From: Rossellomorea vietnamensis
GTDB lineage: Bacteria > Bacillota > Bacilli > Bacillales > Bacillaceae_B
Direction of reading: 5' to 3'
Length of the DNA: 64,000 nt
Assembly: GCF_001305855.1 (NCBI RefSeq)
Contig: NZ_LIXZ01000004.1
Location: 170,120 to 234,119 of the forward strand
Of this stretch, positions 34,737-42,176 are shown piece by piece. A program made the position numbers and the translations under genes. Numbering within the stretch: position 1 is the stretch's first letter; each line of letters begins with the position of its first letter. Under the pieces are notes generated by a model, which was given only the letters and a program-made list of their open reading frames with translations, had not been told where the DNA came from and did not search any database.

Positions 34737-34801
34737 GAGGGACGGACCTCCCAAACGGATTCTTACTTTACATAAGATATCCGTGTGGAGGTCCGTCCCT
34801 C
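34737..34801. repeat. Palindromic element (copy 12)
   Basis: Full arms, interior with ACGGATTCTTA facing TAAGATATCCGT, so the interior also pairs. It lies between convergent lysE-like and hxlR-like genes. Confidence 0.92.
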
Positions 34802-34820
34802 TCCCATGTCCCTCTCTATA

Positions 34821-35153
34821 CTAAAAATCCCCATGTTCATTTCCCCATTCGTGCATGTGCTGTAGGATGGGCATGAGGGTCATGCCGAGGGCGGTCATGG
34901 AGTATTCGACTTTTGGGGGGATGGTGTCGTATTGTGTGCGGTTGATGAATCCTTCTTCTTCAAGTTCTTTCAGCTGCTGGCTCAGTACTTTGTGGGCAAC
35001 GCCCGGGAGAAGACGGCGCAATTCATTGTACCTGTGCGTCCCTTCCGTCCCGAGGTGCCAGAGGATGACGGTCTTCCATTTTCCGCCGATTTTCCGCAAT
35101 GTGTACTCGATGGAACACTTCAATTTTCCATGTTGATCAATCGGTGTATCCAT
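34821..35153 (-). CDS. HxlR-family redox/electrophile-type regulator
   Basis: A 110-residue MarR-like winged-helix regulator of the HxlR family. Cys12-13 region LKCSIEYTLRKIGGKWK carries the conserved N-terminal Cys that in YodB/HypR senses quinones or hypochlorite. RRLLPGVAHKVLSQQLKELEEEGFINRTQYDTIPPKVEYSMTALG is the HTH and wing. It is divergent from a VOC-domain gene with two TTAG/CTAA palindromes between them, so it probably controls both. The inducing chemical is inferred only. Confidence 0.9.
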   Translation of the reverse strand: MDTPIDQHGKLKCSIEYTLRKIGGKWKTVILWHLGTEGTHRYNELRRLLPGVAHKVLSQQLKELEEEGFINRTQYDTIPPKVEYSMTALGMTLMPILQHMHEWGNEHGDF

Positions 35154-35176
35154 ATCTTTAACCCGTCCTTTCTTAC

Positions 35177-35187
35177 CTAAAGGTTAG
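35177..35187. promoter_or_regulatory. Candidate HxlR operator 1
   Basis: CTAA-AGG-TTAG, a short palindrome 24 bases before the hxlR-like start. Confidence 0.45.
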
Positions 35188-35209
35188 TTTCTCACAAAAA
35201 AGTGCATTC

Positions 35210-35238
35210 TTACATATATCCGCTTCTCTTCGTATAAT
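35210..35238 (+). promoter_or_regulatory. Promoter of the VOC gene
   Basis: TTACAT, 17 bases, TATAAT: strong sigma-A promoter. Start near 35245. Confidence 0.75.
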
Positions 35239-35247
35239 GAAGTCGGG

Positions 35248-35261
35248 TTAGATGAAACTAA
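35248..35261. promoter_or_regulatory. Candidate HxlR operator 2
   Basis: TTAG-ATGAAA-CTAA just downstream of the VOC promoter, with the same half-sites as operator 1 in opposite orientation. Confidence 0.45.
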
Positions 35262-35285
35262 TCAAAACGAAGGAGGAGTCAATCA

Positions 35286-35780
35286 ATGTTACCATATCCA
35301 AGATCATTTTCTCATATAGGATTATCCGTTCCAAGCCTTGAAGAAGCCATTAAATTTTACCAAGAGGTGTTCGGCTGGTACGTCATCATGGAACCTTCCG
35401 ATGTCGAGAATGACGACACGGCCATCGGTCAAATGTGCCGCGATGTCTTCGGGAACGACTGGGATAAGTTCAGAATCGCCCACATGGCAACCGGTGATAA
35501 AATCGGGATCGAGCTATTTGAATTCCCTCATAACGAAAAGCCGGAGAATAACTTCGAATATTGGAAGACAGGATTATTCCATTTCTGTATCCAGGATCCC
35601 GATGTTGAAGGCATGGTCGCAAAGATCAAGCAGCACGGTGGAAAACAGCGTATGCCGGTCCGTGAGTATTATCCTGGTGAAAAACCTTATCGCATGGTGT
35701 ATGTGGAAGATCCATTCGGGAATATTTTCGAGATCTATTCCCACAGCTATGAATTAACCTATTCCGATGGGGCTTACTAA
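35286..35780 (+). CDS. VOC-superfamily (glyoxalase-like) protein
   Basis: A 164-residue protein with two beta-alpha-beta-beta-beta modules: FSHIGLSVPSLEEAIKFYQEVFGWYV at the start and LFHFCIQDPDVEGMVAKIKQHGGKQRM later, ending in VYVEDPFGNIFEIYSHSYE. His/Glu positions suitable for metal binding are present (SHIG, IGIELFEF, LFHFC, IFEIYS). The family includes glyoxalases, dioxygenases and antibiotic-binding proteins. It is transcribed away from the HxlR regulator, as often seen for electrophile or quinone detoxification genes (MhqA/CatE-like contexts), but the substrate is not evident. Confidence 0.88.
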   Translation: MLPYPRSFSHIGLSVPSLEEAIKFYQEVFGWYVIMEPSDVENDDTAIGQMCRDVFGNDWDKFRIAHMATGDKIGIELFEFPHNEKPENNFEYWKTGLFHFCIQDPDVEGMVAKIKQHGGKQRMPVREYYPGEKPYRMVYVEDPFGNIFEIYSHSYELTYSDGAY

Positions 35781-35787
35781 TTGATGC

Positions 35788-35822
35788 AAAAGGCGCGTTC
35801 AATATTTGAGCGTGCCTTTTTC
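35788..35822 (+). terminator. Terminator of the VOC gene
   Basis: AAAGGCGCGTTCAA/TTGAGCGTGCCTTT stem with short loop and T-run. Confidence 0.88.
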
Positions 35823-35899
35823 TCTTTTGAAAGAGGTTTTCTTTACCAAATGAAGAATGTATTATTGTTACATTCCATAAGTTAGAGAGGAAAACCCCA

Positions 35900-36358
35900 A
35901 TGAAAATAATTGAATTACAAAAGGGTTCAAGCATGTTTGAACAAGCAGTGAATGTGTTCTGGGGACAATGGGGGAATGAGGATAATTACAGGTTCTACTA
36001 CGATTGCATGTTTCATTCCTGTCATACCGAAGCAGACCTTCCCCGATTTTATATCGCTGTCAATGAGGATGATATCATCGGCACGTACGCATTGTTAAGA
36101 AATGATCTTAACAGCCGTCAAGACCTGTATCCGTGGTTGGCGTGCCTGTATGTTCACCCTGACCAGAGAGGGGACGGACTTGGTTCTGTCCTTCTTGACC
36201 ATGCTCTCCGGGAGGCTCATAAAAAAGGGTACAACTGTCTTTACCTGACGACTGACCTGGAAGGGTATTATGAAAAATACGGCTGGACTCATTCGACAGA
36301 AGCCGTCGGGCCGGGCGGAGACTCCATGAAAGTCTATCAAAAACAGACAAATACATAA
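35900..36358 (+). CDS. GNAT-family N-acetyltransferase
   Basis: A 152-residue acetyl-CoA-dependent transferase. The CoA pyrophosphate loop is in LACLYVHPDQRGDGLGSVLLDHALREA (Q/R-x-x-G-x-G/A type), followed by YNCLYLTTDLEGYYEKYGW, a block typical of the family. It has AGAGAGGA upstream and is closed by a strong terminator. The acceptor substrate is unknown. Confidence 0.9.
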   Translation: MKIIELQKGSSMFEQAVNVFWGQWGNEDNYRFYYDCMFHSCHTEADLPRFYIAVNEDDIIGTYALLRNDLNSRQDLYPWLACLYVHPDQRGDGLGSVLLDHALREAHKKGYNCLYLTTDLEGYYEKYGWTHSTEAVGPGGDSMKVYQKQTNT

Positions 36359-36360
36359 AA

Positions 36361-36406
36361 AAGCAGCAAGGGAATGTGATGGGTCACATTCTCTTGCTGC
36401 TTTTTT
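36361..36406 (+). terminator. Terminator of the GNAT gene
   Basis: A 19-position stem AAGCAGCAAGgGAATGTGA paired with TCACATTCtCTTGCTGCTT, then T6. Confidence 0.92.
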
Positions 36407-36408
36407 GT

Positions 36409-36422
36409 GAGGTCCGTCCCTC
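36409..36422. repeat. Palindromic element, single arm (copy 13)
   Basis: GAGGTCCGTCCCTC. On the minus strand its GA overlaps the TGA stop of brnQ, so the arm starts inside the stop codon. Confidence 0.75.
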
Positions 36423-37719
36423 AAATGATTTTCTTCTGAACGAGGTCCAGTCCGTATCCGATGATGGTGGCTACGAGGGTGGGGGTGGTCCAGGCCAGTC
36501 CATTTGAACTCAGGGGGAGAGCGCTCAGGACTCTCTGGATTCCTTCCATTTGGATATTGAGGCTGGCGAGCATTTCGTATAAGGAAAAGATCGCAGCAAT
36601 GCTGACACCATACACATACATCCTTCTGCTCTCCCCGAAGAAGTGCTGAAAGAGGGAAAGGGCTACAAGTACAATCGCCACAGGGTAAATGAGAACGAGC
36701 AGCGGGGTGGCGACCTTTAATATCATATTCAGTCCCAGGTTGGTCACAGCCATTCCGATCACGATGAAAATCATTACATATGCTTTATATGAAAACCGTG
36801 GGTAAATCTCATGGAAAAAGCGCCCGCACGCATTTATCAGTCCGATGCATGTCGTTAAACAGGCAATCATCACAATCAAACCAAAAAGGAGGTTGCCACT
36901 GTACCCAAATAGTTGCTGAGATGCTAACACGAGTATTTCAGCACCATTACTGATCGGTGCTTCATGGGGGATCACCCGTCCGATCCACCCTAGGGAAAGG
37001 TACACCATCACCAACCCGAAGGCGGCAATCATTCCTGCACTGATGGTTCCACGGATAAGATCTTTTTTACCGGAAGCCCCTTTATCCTTTAGTCCGTTGA
37101 TGATGACTATGCCGAAAGCCAGGGCTGCCACGGCGTCCATCGTGAAATACCCTTCAAGGAAGCCTTTCAGATACGGGGCTGATTGGAACTTTTCTGTCGC
37201 TTCCGCATCCATATAATCAAAGGTGAAAAAAGCCCGGACGCATAGTACAGCTAATACTATGAGTAATATGGGTGTTAAAAATTGTCCGACAAGATCAATC
37301 ACTTTTTTAGGGTTGATGCTGAGCAAGTAGGTCAACCCAAAGAAAGCGAACGAGAATAATAATAAGGGCAGCCGTCCTTCCACACTGACCATTTGCAGAA
37401 ATCCCAATTCGTACGCCACATTGGAAGCCCTTGGGATTCCGTAGAGAGCACCGATTGACAGATAAATCACAATGGCAAATACGAGTCCGAAAACAGGGTG
37501 GACCCGTTCACCAATCGATAATAATCCATTTTTTGAAAGGGATACGGAAATGATCGTCAAAAAAGGCAGGAACACCGCCGTTAAAATAAATCCGGAAATC
37601 GCTGCAATAAAGTGGGTTCCGGATTCCATCCCGAGATATGGAGGGAATATTAAATTCCCTGCACCAAAAAATAACGAAAAAAGCATAAATCCCGAAATCA
37701 GGACATCTCTTTTTCTCAT
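36421..37719 (-). CDS. brnQ: Branched-chain amino acid:cation symporter BrnQ
   Basis: A 432-residue LIVCS-family transporter with about 12 helices. The start MRKRDVLISGFMLFSLFFGAGNLIFPPYLG is diagnostic, with the GAGNLIFPP motif; IPRASNVAYELGF and GYFTMDAVAALAFGIVIINGL follow. ATG 37719 is preferred over the GTG two codons upstream because GGAGG is 7 bases before it. It imports Leu, Ile and Val with Na+ or H+. The leader holds a terminator-type hairpin and a small frame, suggesting attenuation. CodY or Lrp-type control is known for relatives, but no site was identified here. Confidence 0.93.
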   Translation of the reverse strand: MRKRDVLISGFMLFSLFFGAGNLIFPPYLGMESGTHFIAAISGFILTAVFLPFLTIISVSLSKNGLLSIGERVHPVFGLVFAIVIYLSIGALYGIPRASNVAYELGFLQMVSVEGRLPLLLFSFAFFGLTYLLSINPKKVIDLVGQFLTPILLIVLAVLCVRAFFTFDYMDAEATEKFQSAPYLKGFLEGYFTMDAVAALAFGIVIINGLKDKGASGKKDLIRGTISAGMIAAFGLVMVYLSLGWIGRVIPHEAPISNGAEILVLASQQLFGYSGNLLFGLIVMIACLTTCIGLINACGRFFHEIYPRFSYKAYVMIFIVIGMAVTNLGLNMILKVATPLLVLIYPVAIVLVALSLFQHFFGESRRMYVYGVSIAAIFSLYEMLASLNIQMEGIQRVLSALPLSSNGLAWTTPTLVATIIGYGLDLVQKKII

Positions 37720-37780
37720 ATTCACGCCTCCAAATTCATGACCGACTGCCAGGCTTCAGTCACATTTTACATAACACATG

Positions 37781-37819
37781 AAAAAACCCGCCCCTGATCA
37801 GGGACGAGTCTAAACTCGC
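37781..37819 (-). promoter_or_regulatory. Attenuator-like hairpin pair upstream of brnQ
   Basis: On the minus strand, GCGAGT-TTAG-ACTCGT (37819-37804) overlaps CGTCCCT-GATC-AGGGGCG followed by GGTTTTTT (37806-37781). The two stems share ACTCGT/CGTCCC and exclude each other; the second is an intrinsic terminator 62 bases before the brnQ start. Confidence 0.5.
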
Positions 37820-37882
37820 TTAACTAACCATATTCCGTATGTTCCAAACTTTCGTAAGGAATGTGAAAGCGGATATATTCAT
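37820..37882 (-). CDS. Possible leader peptide of brnQ, 20 residues
   Basis: An ATG at 37882 opens a 20-codon frame whose TAA stop lies directly before the first of two alternative hairpins. The encoded peptide begins MNISAFTFL and ends RNMVS. The purine-rich AAGAAGAAAAG upstream is only a weak ribosome site. Placement fits a ribosome-controlled attenuator, but there is no clear run of regulatory codons (single Leu, two Val, two Ile). I treat translation as unproven. Confidence 0.3.
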   Translation of the reverse strand: MNISAFTFLTKVWNIRNMVS

Positions 37883-38047
37883 ACTTTTCTTCTTTTTTAA
37901 AATTTCATTAATACTCACAATTTAGCACAGGCTTATTTGTGTCGTCAATGAATTTTCCTACTATAATATTAATTTCTTCTCTATCTTCAGGTTATGCAGG
38001 CAGAGGGTCTGGAATATGTATATAGAAAAGGTAGGGGAGTTGGTTCC

Positions 38048-38221
38048 ATGAAGCATGTTGCTGCGGCAATCTATCTTTCTTTCGGGATGCTATTCTTATT
38101 TTTACAAGGGTTTGACGGGTTTACTGGACCGGAAAATATGAATTTTATTATTTTCTTATTCTTAATGGCAGGGGCATTGTATCTGTACCGGGAAATCAGG
38201 GACCGATTTCAAAAAAAATAG
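38048..38221 (+). CDS. Small two-helix membrane protein, 57 residues
   Basis: A 57-residue protein with two hydrophobic stretches (AAAIYLSFGMLFLFLQGF and MNFIIFLFLMAGALYLYR) and a basic end REIRDRFQKK. ATG 38048 has a GGGGAG-type ribosome site about 8 bases upstream; the frame is open another 18 codons 5' without one. A strong terminator overlaps its 3' end. I do not recognise the family. Confidence 0.65.
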   Translation: MKHVAAAIYLSFGMLFLFLQGFDGFTGPENMNFIIFLFLMAGALYLYREIRDRFQKK

Positions 38222-38254
38222 ACAAAGGCACGCATGGGGATGCGTGCCTTTGTC
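38221..38254. terminator. Bidirectional terminator
   Basis: GACAAAGGCACGCAT-GGGG-ATGCGTGCCTTTGTC, a perfect 15-bp stem between convergent genes. Confidence 0.9.
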
Positions 38255-38259
38255 TGTGC

Positions 38260-39678
38260 TTACAATCCGAGGGAAATATACTTCACTTCTAAAAATTCTT
38301 CTATACCCTGGTGGCCGCCTTCACGGCCGAGGCCGCTTTGCTTGAATCCTCCGAATGGAGCTTGTGGAGTCGATGGCAGCCCATCGTTCAATCCGACGAT
38401 ACCGTACTCAAGTTGTTCACTGATCCGGATTCCTTTAGTGATATTTTCGGTGAATACATAGGCAGCGAGGCCATAGATGGAATTATTGGCGCGCTCGATC
38501 GCTTCCTCTTCGGTTTTAAATGTGGTGATCGGAGCGACCGGCCCGAATGTTTCGTCATTCATGCACAACATGTCATCATTCACGTTCGTCAAGACAGTCG
38601 GTTCATAATATAGCCCTTCTATTCCTTTTCCTCCATAGGCAACGGAAGCTCCTTTGTCTATGGCATCTTCCACATGCTTGCGGACTTTTTCGATGGCATC
38701 CTCATCGATCAATGGACCGATATCGACGCTTTCTTCGAGACCATTTCCGACTTTCAGCCCCTTCACTTTTTCAACCAGTTTTTCAGAAAAAGTATCTGCG
38801 ATGGATTCATGGACATAGATCCGATTGGAACAGACGCAGGTTTGTCCGGCATTCCTGAATTTGGATGCGATGACACCGTCAACGGCTTTTTCCAAATCAG
38901 AGTCATCCATCACAATAACAGGGGCGTGGCCGCCAAGTTCCAGGGATATTTTCTTAACGGTGTCCGCTGATCCTTTCATCAGGACCTTTCCGACTTCTGT
39001 TGAACCGGTGAAGGTCAGTTTCCGGACGCGTGTATCTTCCATCCACGCTTCCCCGATGGATTTCGAATCACCTGTCACGACGTTGACGACGCCTTTCGGG
39101 ATGCCCGCTTCTTCAGCAAGTGCAGCCATCTTTAACGCAGTCAAAGGGGTTTGATTTGCAGGTTTGATCACGACTGTACATCCGGTGGCGAGTGCCGGTG
39201 CAACCTTGCGTGTGATCATTGCCGCAGGAAAGTTCCACGGAGTGATGACCGCTACAACCCCGACCGGCTGCTTATGGACAAATAATCGTTTGTTCCGCTG
39301 AGTGGCAGGGATCTGTTCCCCATAAACCCGCTTTCCTTCTTCTGCATACCAGGAGATGAATCCGTTGGCATATTGAATTTCGCCGAGTGCCTCTTTTAGC
39401 GGTTTTCCTTGCTCGATGGTCATCGTGCGTGCAAGATCCTCTTGGTTTTCATTAATAAGATCATACCATTTTCGGATGAGTTCACTTCGTTCGTATGCCG
39501 AGAATTGAGACCATTCCTTGAATGCCTCATGAGCAGCATCCACCGCCTTCGAGGCCTCTTTTTTACCTCCATTCGGAATGGTGGCAATTACTTCTGATGT
39601 GGCAGGGTTGGTTACTTCTTTCTTTTCAAGATCCGATCCGGTTTGTTCTCCATTGATGATGAGATTGTAATGTTGCAT
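38260..39678 (-). CDS. gabD: Succinate-semialdehyde dehydrogenase
   Basis: A 472-residue NAD(P)-dependent aldehyde dehydrogenase, closest in pattern to GabD. VITPWNFPAAMITRKVAPALATGCTVVIKPANQTPLTA is the cofactor-binding region with its catalytic Asn; ELGGHAPVIV contains the catalytic Glu; NAGQTCVCSNR contains the nucleophilic Cys (double Cys spacing CVC typical of GabD). The Ser in the FTGSTEVGK block is conserved. It would oxidise succinate semialdehyde from GABA breakdown. No GABA transaminase is next to it, so a broader aldehyde role is possible. AAAGGAGG precedes the ATG. Confidence 0.88.
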   Translation of the reverse strand: MQHYNLIINGEQTGSDLEKKEVTNPATSEVIATIPNGGKKEASKAVDAAHEAFKEWSQFSAYERSELIRKWYDLINENQEDLARTMTIEQGKPLKEALGEIQYANGFISWYAEEGKRVYGEQIPATQRNKRLFVHKQPVGVVAVITPWNFPAAMITRKVAPALATGCTVVIKPANQTPLTALKMAALAEEAGIPKGVVNVVTGDSKSIGEAWMEDTRVRKLTFTGSTEVGKVLMKGSADTVKKISLELGGHAPVIVMDDSDLEKAVDGVIASKFRNAGQTCVCSNRIYVHESIADTFSEKLVEKVKGLKVGNGLEESVDIGPLIDEDAIEKVRKHVEDAIDKGASVAYGGKGIEGLYYEPTVLTNVNDDMLCMNDETFGPVAPITTFKTEEEAIERANNSIYGLAAYVFTENITKGIRISEQLEYGIVGLNDGLPSTPQAPFGGFKQSGLGREGGHQGIEEFLEVKYISLGL

Positions 39679-39868
39679 AGTGTTCCTCCTTTAGTATGAT
39701 AGATTCCCATATGCTGATGACTATGTAGTTTGTCTTAAATTTACAATAGTGTGAAGGAAGAATCCAGTAATACACTTTATTTAATGACGATGGGCTATTC
39801 ATTGTTTAAATACCCTAAATAAGAGGGAAGATAAACCGTATGTTCAAAAACAAGGAGGGCGTAATCAT

Positions 39869-40804
39869 ATGAAAGCCATCATCATCAACCAGTACGGAGA
39901 TAAAGACGTTTTACAGGAAAAAGAAATCGATCAGCCTGCGATCGGGGACAATCAAATTTTACTCGAAAATCATGCCACATCCATCAACCCCATCGATTGG
40001 AAGGTGAGGGCAGGATATTTAAAAGATATGCTGGACTTTGAATTCCCAATCATCCTGGGATGGGATGCAGCTGGAGTGATTGCTGAAAAAGGTAAAAATG
40101 TAAAAGGATTCGAAGTGGGTGACCGTGTATTTGCCAGACCGGCTACAACAAGGGAAGGTACTTATGCTGAGTATGTGGCAGTGGATGAAGAACTGCTCGC
40201 TAAAATGCCTGAAAACATGAGCTTTGAAGAAGCGGCAGCGATTCCTCTGGCCGGACTGACCGCCTGGCAGTGCTTAGTCGACTTTGGTGAAATCAAAGAA
40301 GGAGATAAAGTGCTGATCCACGCAGGATCCGGCGGGGTAGGGAATTATGCAATTCAGATTGCCAAAAGCTTCGGGGCACATGTCGCAACAACCGCAAGCG
40401 GAAAGAATGAAGAGTTCGTCAAATCATTGGGAGCCGATCAGTTCATTAATTATAAAGAAGAAGACTTTAGTGAAGTGTTACAAGGCTTCGACCTGGTGTT
40501 GGATACGATGGGCGGGGAAATCCAGTCCAACAGCTATAAAGTCCTCAAGGAAAACGGAAAGCTCGTATCGATTGCACAGCCTCCAAATGAGGAGGAAGCA
40601 GCAAAGCATGGCGTGAAAGCTGAATTCCTATGGCTTGATCCCAAAGGAGAGCAGCTTTCAAAGCTTGCCGACCTGTATGAATCCGGGCAACTAAAGCCAG
40701 TGATAGGAGAGACATTCGAACTGAGTGAACAAGGGTTAAAAGACGCCCACGCACTCAGTGAAACGCACCACGCAAAAGGAAAAATCGTGATCAAAGTGAA
40801 ATAA
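39869..40804 (+). CDS. Zinc-independent MDR oxidoreductase (quinone-oxidoreductase-like)
   Basis: A 311-residue medium-chain dehydrogenase/reductase. The N-terminal GroES-like fold carries NHATSINPIDWKVRAGYL and GWDAAGVIAEKGKNVKGFEVGDRVF; zinc-binding Cys ligands are absent. The Rossmann motif AGSGGVGNYAIQIAKSFGAHV binds NADPH. This matches the quinone oxidoreductase/enone reductase group that reduces reactive carbonyls. AAGGAGGG lies before the ATG. A compact palindromic element follows 6 bases after the stop. Confidence 0.9.
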   Translation: MKAIIINQYGDKDVLQEKEIDQPAIGDNQILLENHATSINPIDWKVRAGYLKDMLDFEFPIILGWDAAGVIAEKGKNVKGFEVGDRVFARPATTREGTYAEYVAVDEELLAKMPENMSFEEAAAIPLAGLTAWQCLVDFGEIKEGDKVLIHAGSGGVGNYAIQIAKSFGAHVATTASGKNEEFVKSLGADQFINYKEEDFSEVLQGFDLVLDTMGGEIQSNSYKVLKENGKLVSIAQPPNEEEAAKHGVKAEFLWLDPKGEQLSKLADLYESGQLKPVIGETFELSEQGLKDAHALSETHHAKGKIVIKVK

Positions 40805-40810
40805 TGATAG

Positions 40811-40845
40811 GAGGGACGGACCTATAAACTATAGGTCCGTCCCTC
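40811..40845. repeat. Palindromic element, compact form (copy 14)
   Basis: GAGGGACGGACCTATA-AAC-TATAGGTCCGTCCCTC: a perfect 16-bp stem with a 3-base loop, between convergent genes. Confidence 0.95.
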
Positions 40846-40882
40846 TCCTACATAGTTTTAAGGAATTAATATAAGTTATAAG

Positions 40883-41320
40883 CTACCTGTCTGAAATGCT
40901 GATAGCGTTTAAAATCGATTCCTTAAGTTGAGGTGTGAGCTTTCTTAAGTCCCCCACACTATAAATCCCTGCATAGTATTGAATGATGAATCCATCGACG
41001 AATGACACTAGAATTGAAGCCCCGCTCTTTGAATGAACAATAGGGAAGTTTCGATCGTGATCCACTTCAGAAAGCTTTTTTTGTAAATGAGTTATCATTC
41101 GATCAAATGACTGGCTAAATATCGTCTGATGAATATCACCTCTGCTAAAACGGCCCATTACAGATTTAATCAATTCCATATTTTGTTCATTATAATCCCA
41201 CGAATCATAGAGAAATGTTTCAATAAACTGTTCTATTGTGTTGCTTTCATTTAGGTTTAGTCCTCGTATGTAATCGTCTTCAAGCTTCTTTAATCCTGAC
41301 TCTATTCCATCTGTCCTCAT
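40883..41320 (-). CDS. TetR-like ligand-binding domain protein without DNA-binding domain
   Basis: A 145-residue helical protein. From ~25 on (SNTIEQFIETFLYDSWDYNEQNMELIKSVMGRFSRGDIHQTIFSQSFDRM ... ILVSFVDGFIIQYYAGIY) it resembles the C-terminal effector domain of TetR regulators, with the characteristic VSFVDGFIIQYY helix. The usual N-terminal helix-turn-helix of ~50 residues is missing. A good ribosome site (AAGGAGGAGG) precedes the ATG, so it is expressed as such, or the gene is a remnant whose 5' part was replaced. The upstream DNA shows no HTH code. The assignment is by pattern only. Confidence 0.55.
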   Translation of the reverse strand: MRTDGIESGLKKLEDDYIRGLNLNESNTIEQFIETFLYDSWDYNEQNMELIKSVMGRFSRGDIHQTIFSQSFDRMITHLQKKLSEVDHDRNFPIVHSKSGASILVSFVDGFIIQYYAGIYSVGDLRKLTPQLKESILNAISISDR

Positions 41321-41395
41321 TATACTAACCTCCTCCTTACCATTGTCATTTCACTTGGTTTCCCCTGTTTATTCATTACTAAACATGGTATCGGG

Positions 41396-41430
41396 GAGGG
41401 ACGGACCTATGTATCCAAGGTCCGTCCCTC
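41396..41430. repeat. Palindromic element, compact form (copy 15)
   Basis: GAGGGACGGACCT-atgtatcca-AGGTCCGTCCCTC followed by seven T on the plus strand. Confidence 0.93.
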
Positions 41431-41492
41431 TTTTTTTACATCCATTAAGTTGAATGATTCGAGTATGTGGTGAAACAAGGCATTCGAAAAAA

Positions 41493-41528
41493 ATGTAAAG
41501 GACACTTGACGTAAAGTTTCCTTTACAT
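41493..41528. promoter_or_regulatory. Operator overlapping the Xre promoter
   Basis: ATGTAAAGG and CCTTTACAT face each other around the -35 box, with a second nested palindrome GTAAAG-tttc-CTTTAC (41511-41526) in the spacer. This layout suggests autoregulation by the Xre protein. Confidence 0.6.
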
Positions 41529-41534
41529 TATGCT
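41506..41534 (+). promoter_or_regulatory. Promoter of the Xre/membrane-protein pair
   Basis: TTGACG, 17 bases, TATGCT, 27 bases before the TTG start. Confidence 0.75.
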
Positions 41535-41560
41535 TTGAAAATATAAGGGGGGAGCTCTCT

Positions 41561-41773
41561 TTGAAAAATAAACTGGTTGAATACCGGAAGACGTTTGGTT
41601 TCTCTCAGGAAAGATTGGCAGCGAGACTGGGAGTATCGAGACAAACCATCATTTCGATTGAAAAGGGAAAGTATGACCCTTCTTTGAATCTGGCATTTCA
41701 GCTGGCAAAGGTATTTGATACTTCGATTGAAGAGATATTTGTATATGAAGAAAAAGGGGGGGAGAAAACGTGA
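41561..41773 (+). CDS. Small Xre-family transcription regulator
   Basis: A 70-residue protein that is almost entirely one helix-turn-helix domain (VEYRKTFGFSQERLAARLGVSRQTIISIEKGKYDPSLNLAFQLAKVFDTSIEEIF), of the YgzD/YozG-like group. It starts with TTG behind GGGGGGAG. Its stop overlaps the GTG start of the next gene by four bases, so it is coupled to a small membrane protein. Palindromes over its promoter point to autoregulation. Confidence 0.9.
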   Translation: MKNKLVEYRKTFGFSQERLAARLGVSRQTIISIEKGKYDPSLNLAFQLAKVFDTSIEEIFVYEEKGGEKT

Positions 41774-42135
41774 CAAAGGCTTATCTGATTATAGGATTGA
41801 TTATGGCGCTGCAGACTGCTTTTTTATTTTTCATCGGCATCTCGGCAGGGGAGTTTCCGTTTTTTGCCCTTACACAGCTGTCTTTGACTGTCATGAGCTT
41901 TTGTATGTACTATCTGTATCCACAGTTCAAAGATAAGGATGAGCGAATGAAGGTGATAAGGGAGAAAGGAATCTTCTATTCGTACTTTGCCATCTTATTC
42001 TTTTATGTTATCATCATGTCCACACTCGGCCTTGGCCTGATTGATCTATCGGCTATGAATCTAATGTACATAATAACCAGTCTTACCATCATGACCGTAT
42101 TCATCTCCATGGTGGTCATGTCGAAAATCTACTAA
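41770..42135 (+). CDS. Small membrane protein coupled to the Xre regulator
   Basis: A 121-residue protein with four helices: two before and two after a central cytoplasmic segment (YPQFKDKDERMKVIREKGIFYSY). This layout is common for membrane partners of small Xre regulators in Bacillaceae. The start GTG overlaps the regulator's TGA. The function is unknown; the partner may modulate the regulator or be its only target. Confidence 0.75.
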   Translation: MTKAYLIIGLIMALQTAFLFFIGISAGEFPFFALTQLSLTVMSFCMYYLYPQFKDKDERMKVIREKGIFYSYFAILFFYVIIMSTLGLGLIDLSAMNLMYIITSLTIMTVFISMVVMSKIY

Positions 42136-42138
42136 ACA

Positions 42139-42175
42139 GGGAGGGACGGACCTTTAACTTATAGGTCCGTCCCTG
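42139..42175. repeat. Palindromic element, compact form (copy 16)
   Basis: GGGAGGGACGGACCT-ttaactta-TAGGTCCGTCCCTG fills the gap between two convergent genes almost exactly. Confidence 0.92.
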
Positions 42176-42176
42176 T

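Noticed and set aside
36171..36190. Extra copy of the GGGACGGACC repeat in the GNAT gene
   Set aside because: GGGGACGGACTTGG there encodes the conserved R-G-D-G-L-G CoA loop; no partner arm exists, so it is coincidence.
37726..37900. T-box riboswitch before brnQ
   Set aside because: There is a terminator in the leader, but no T-box antiterminator sequence or stem I specifier pattern could be found.
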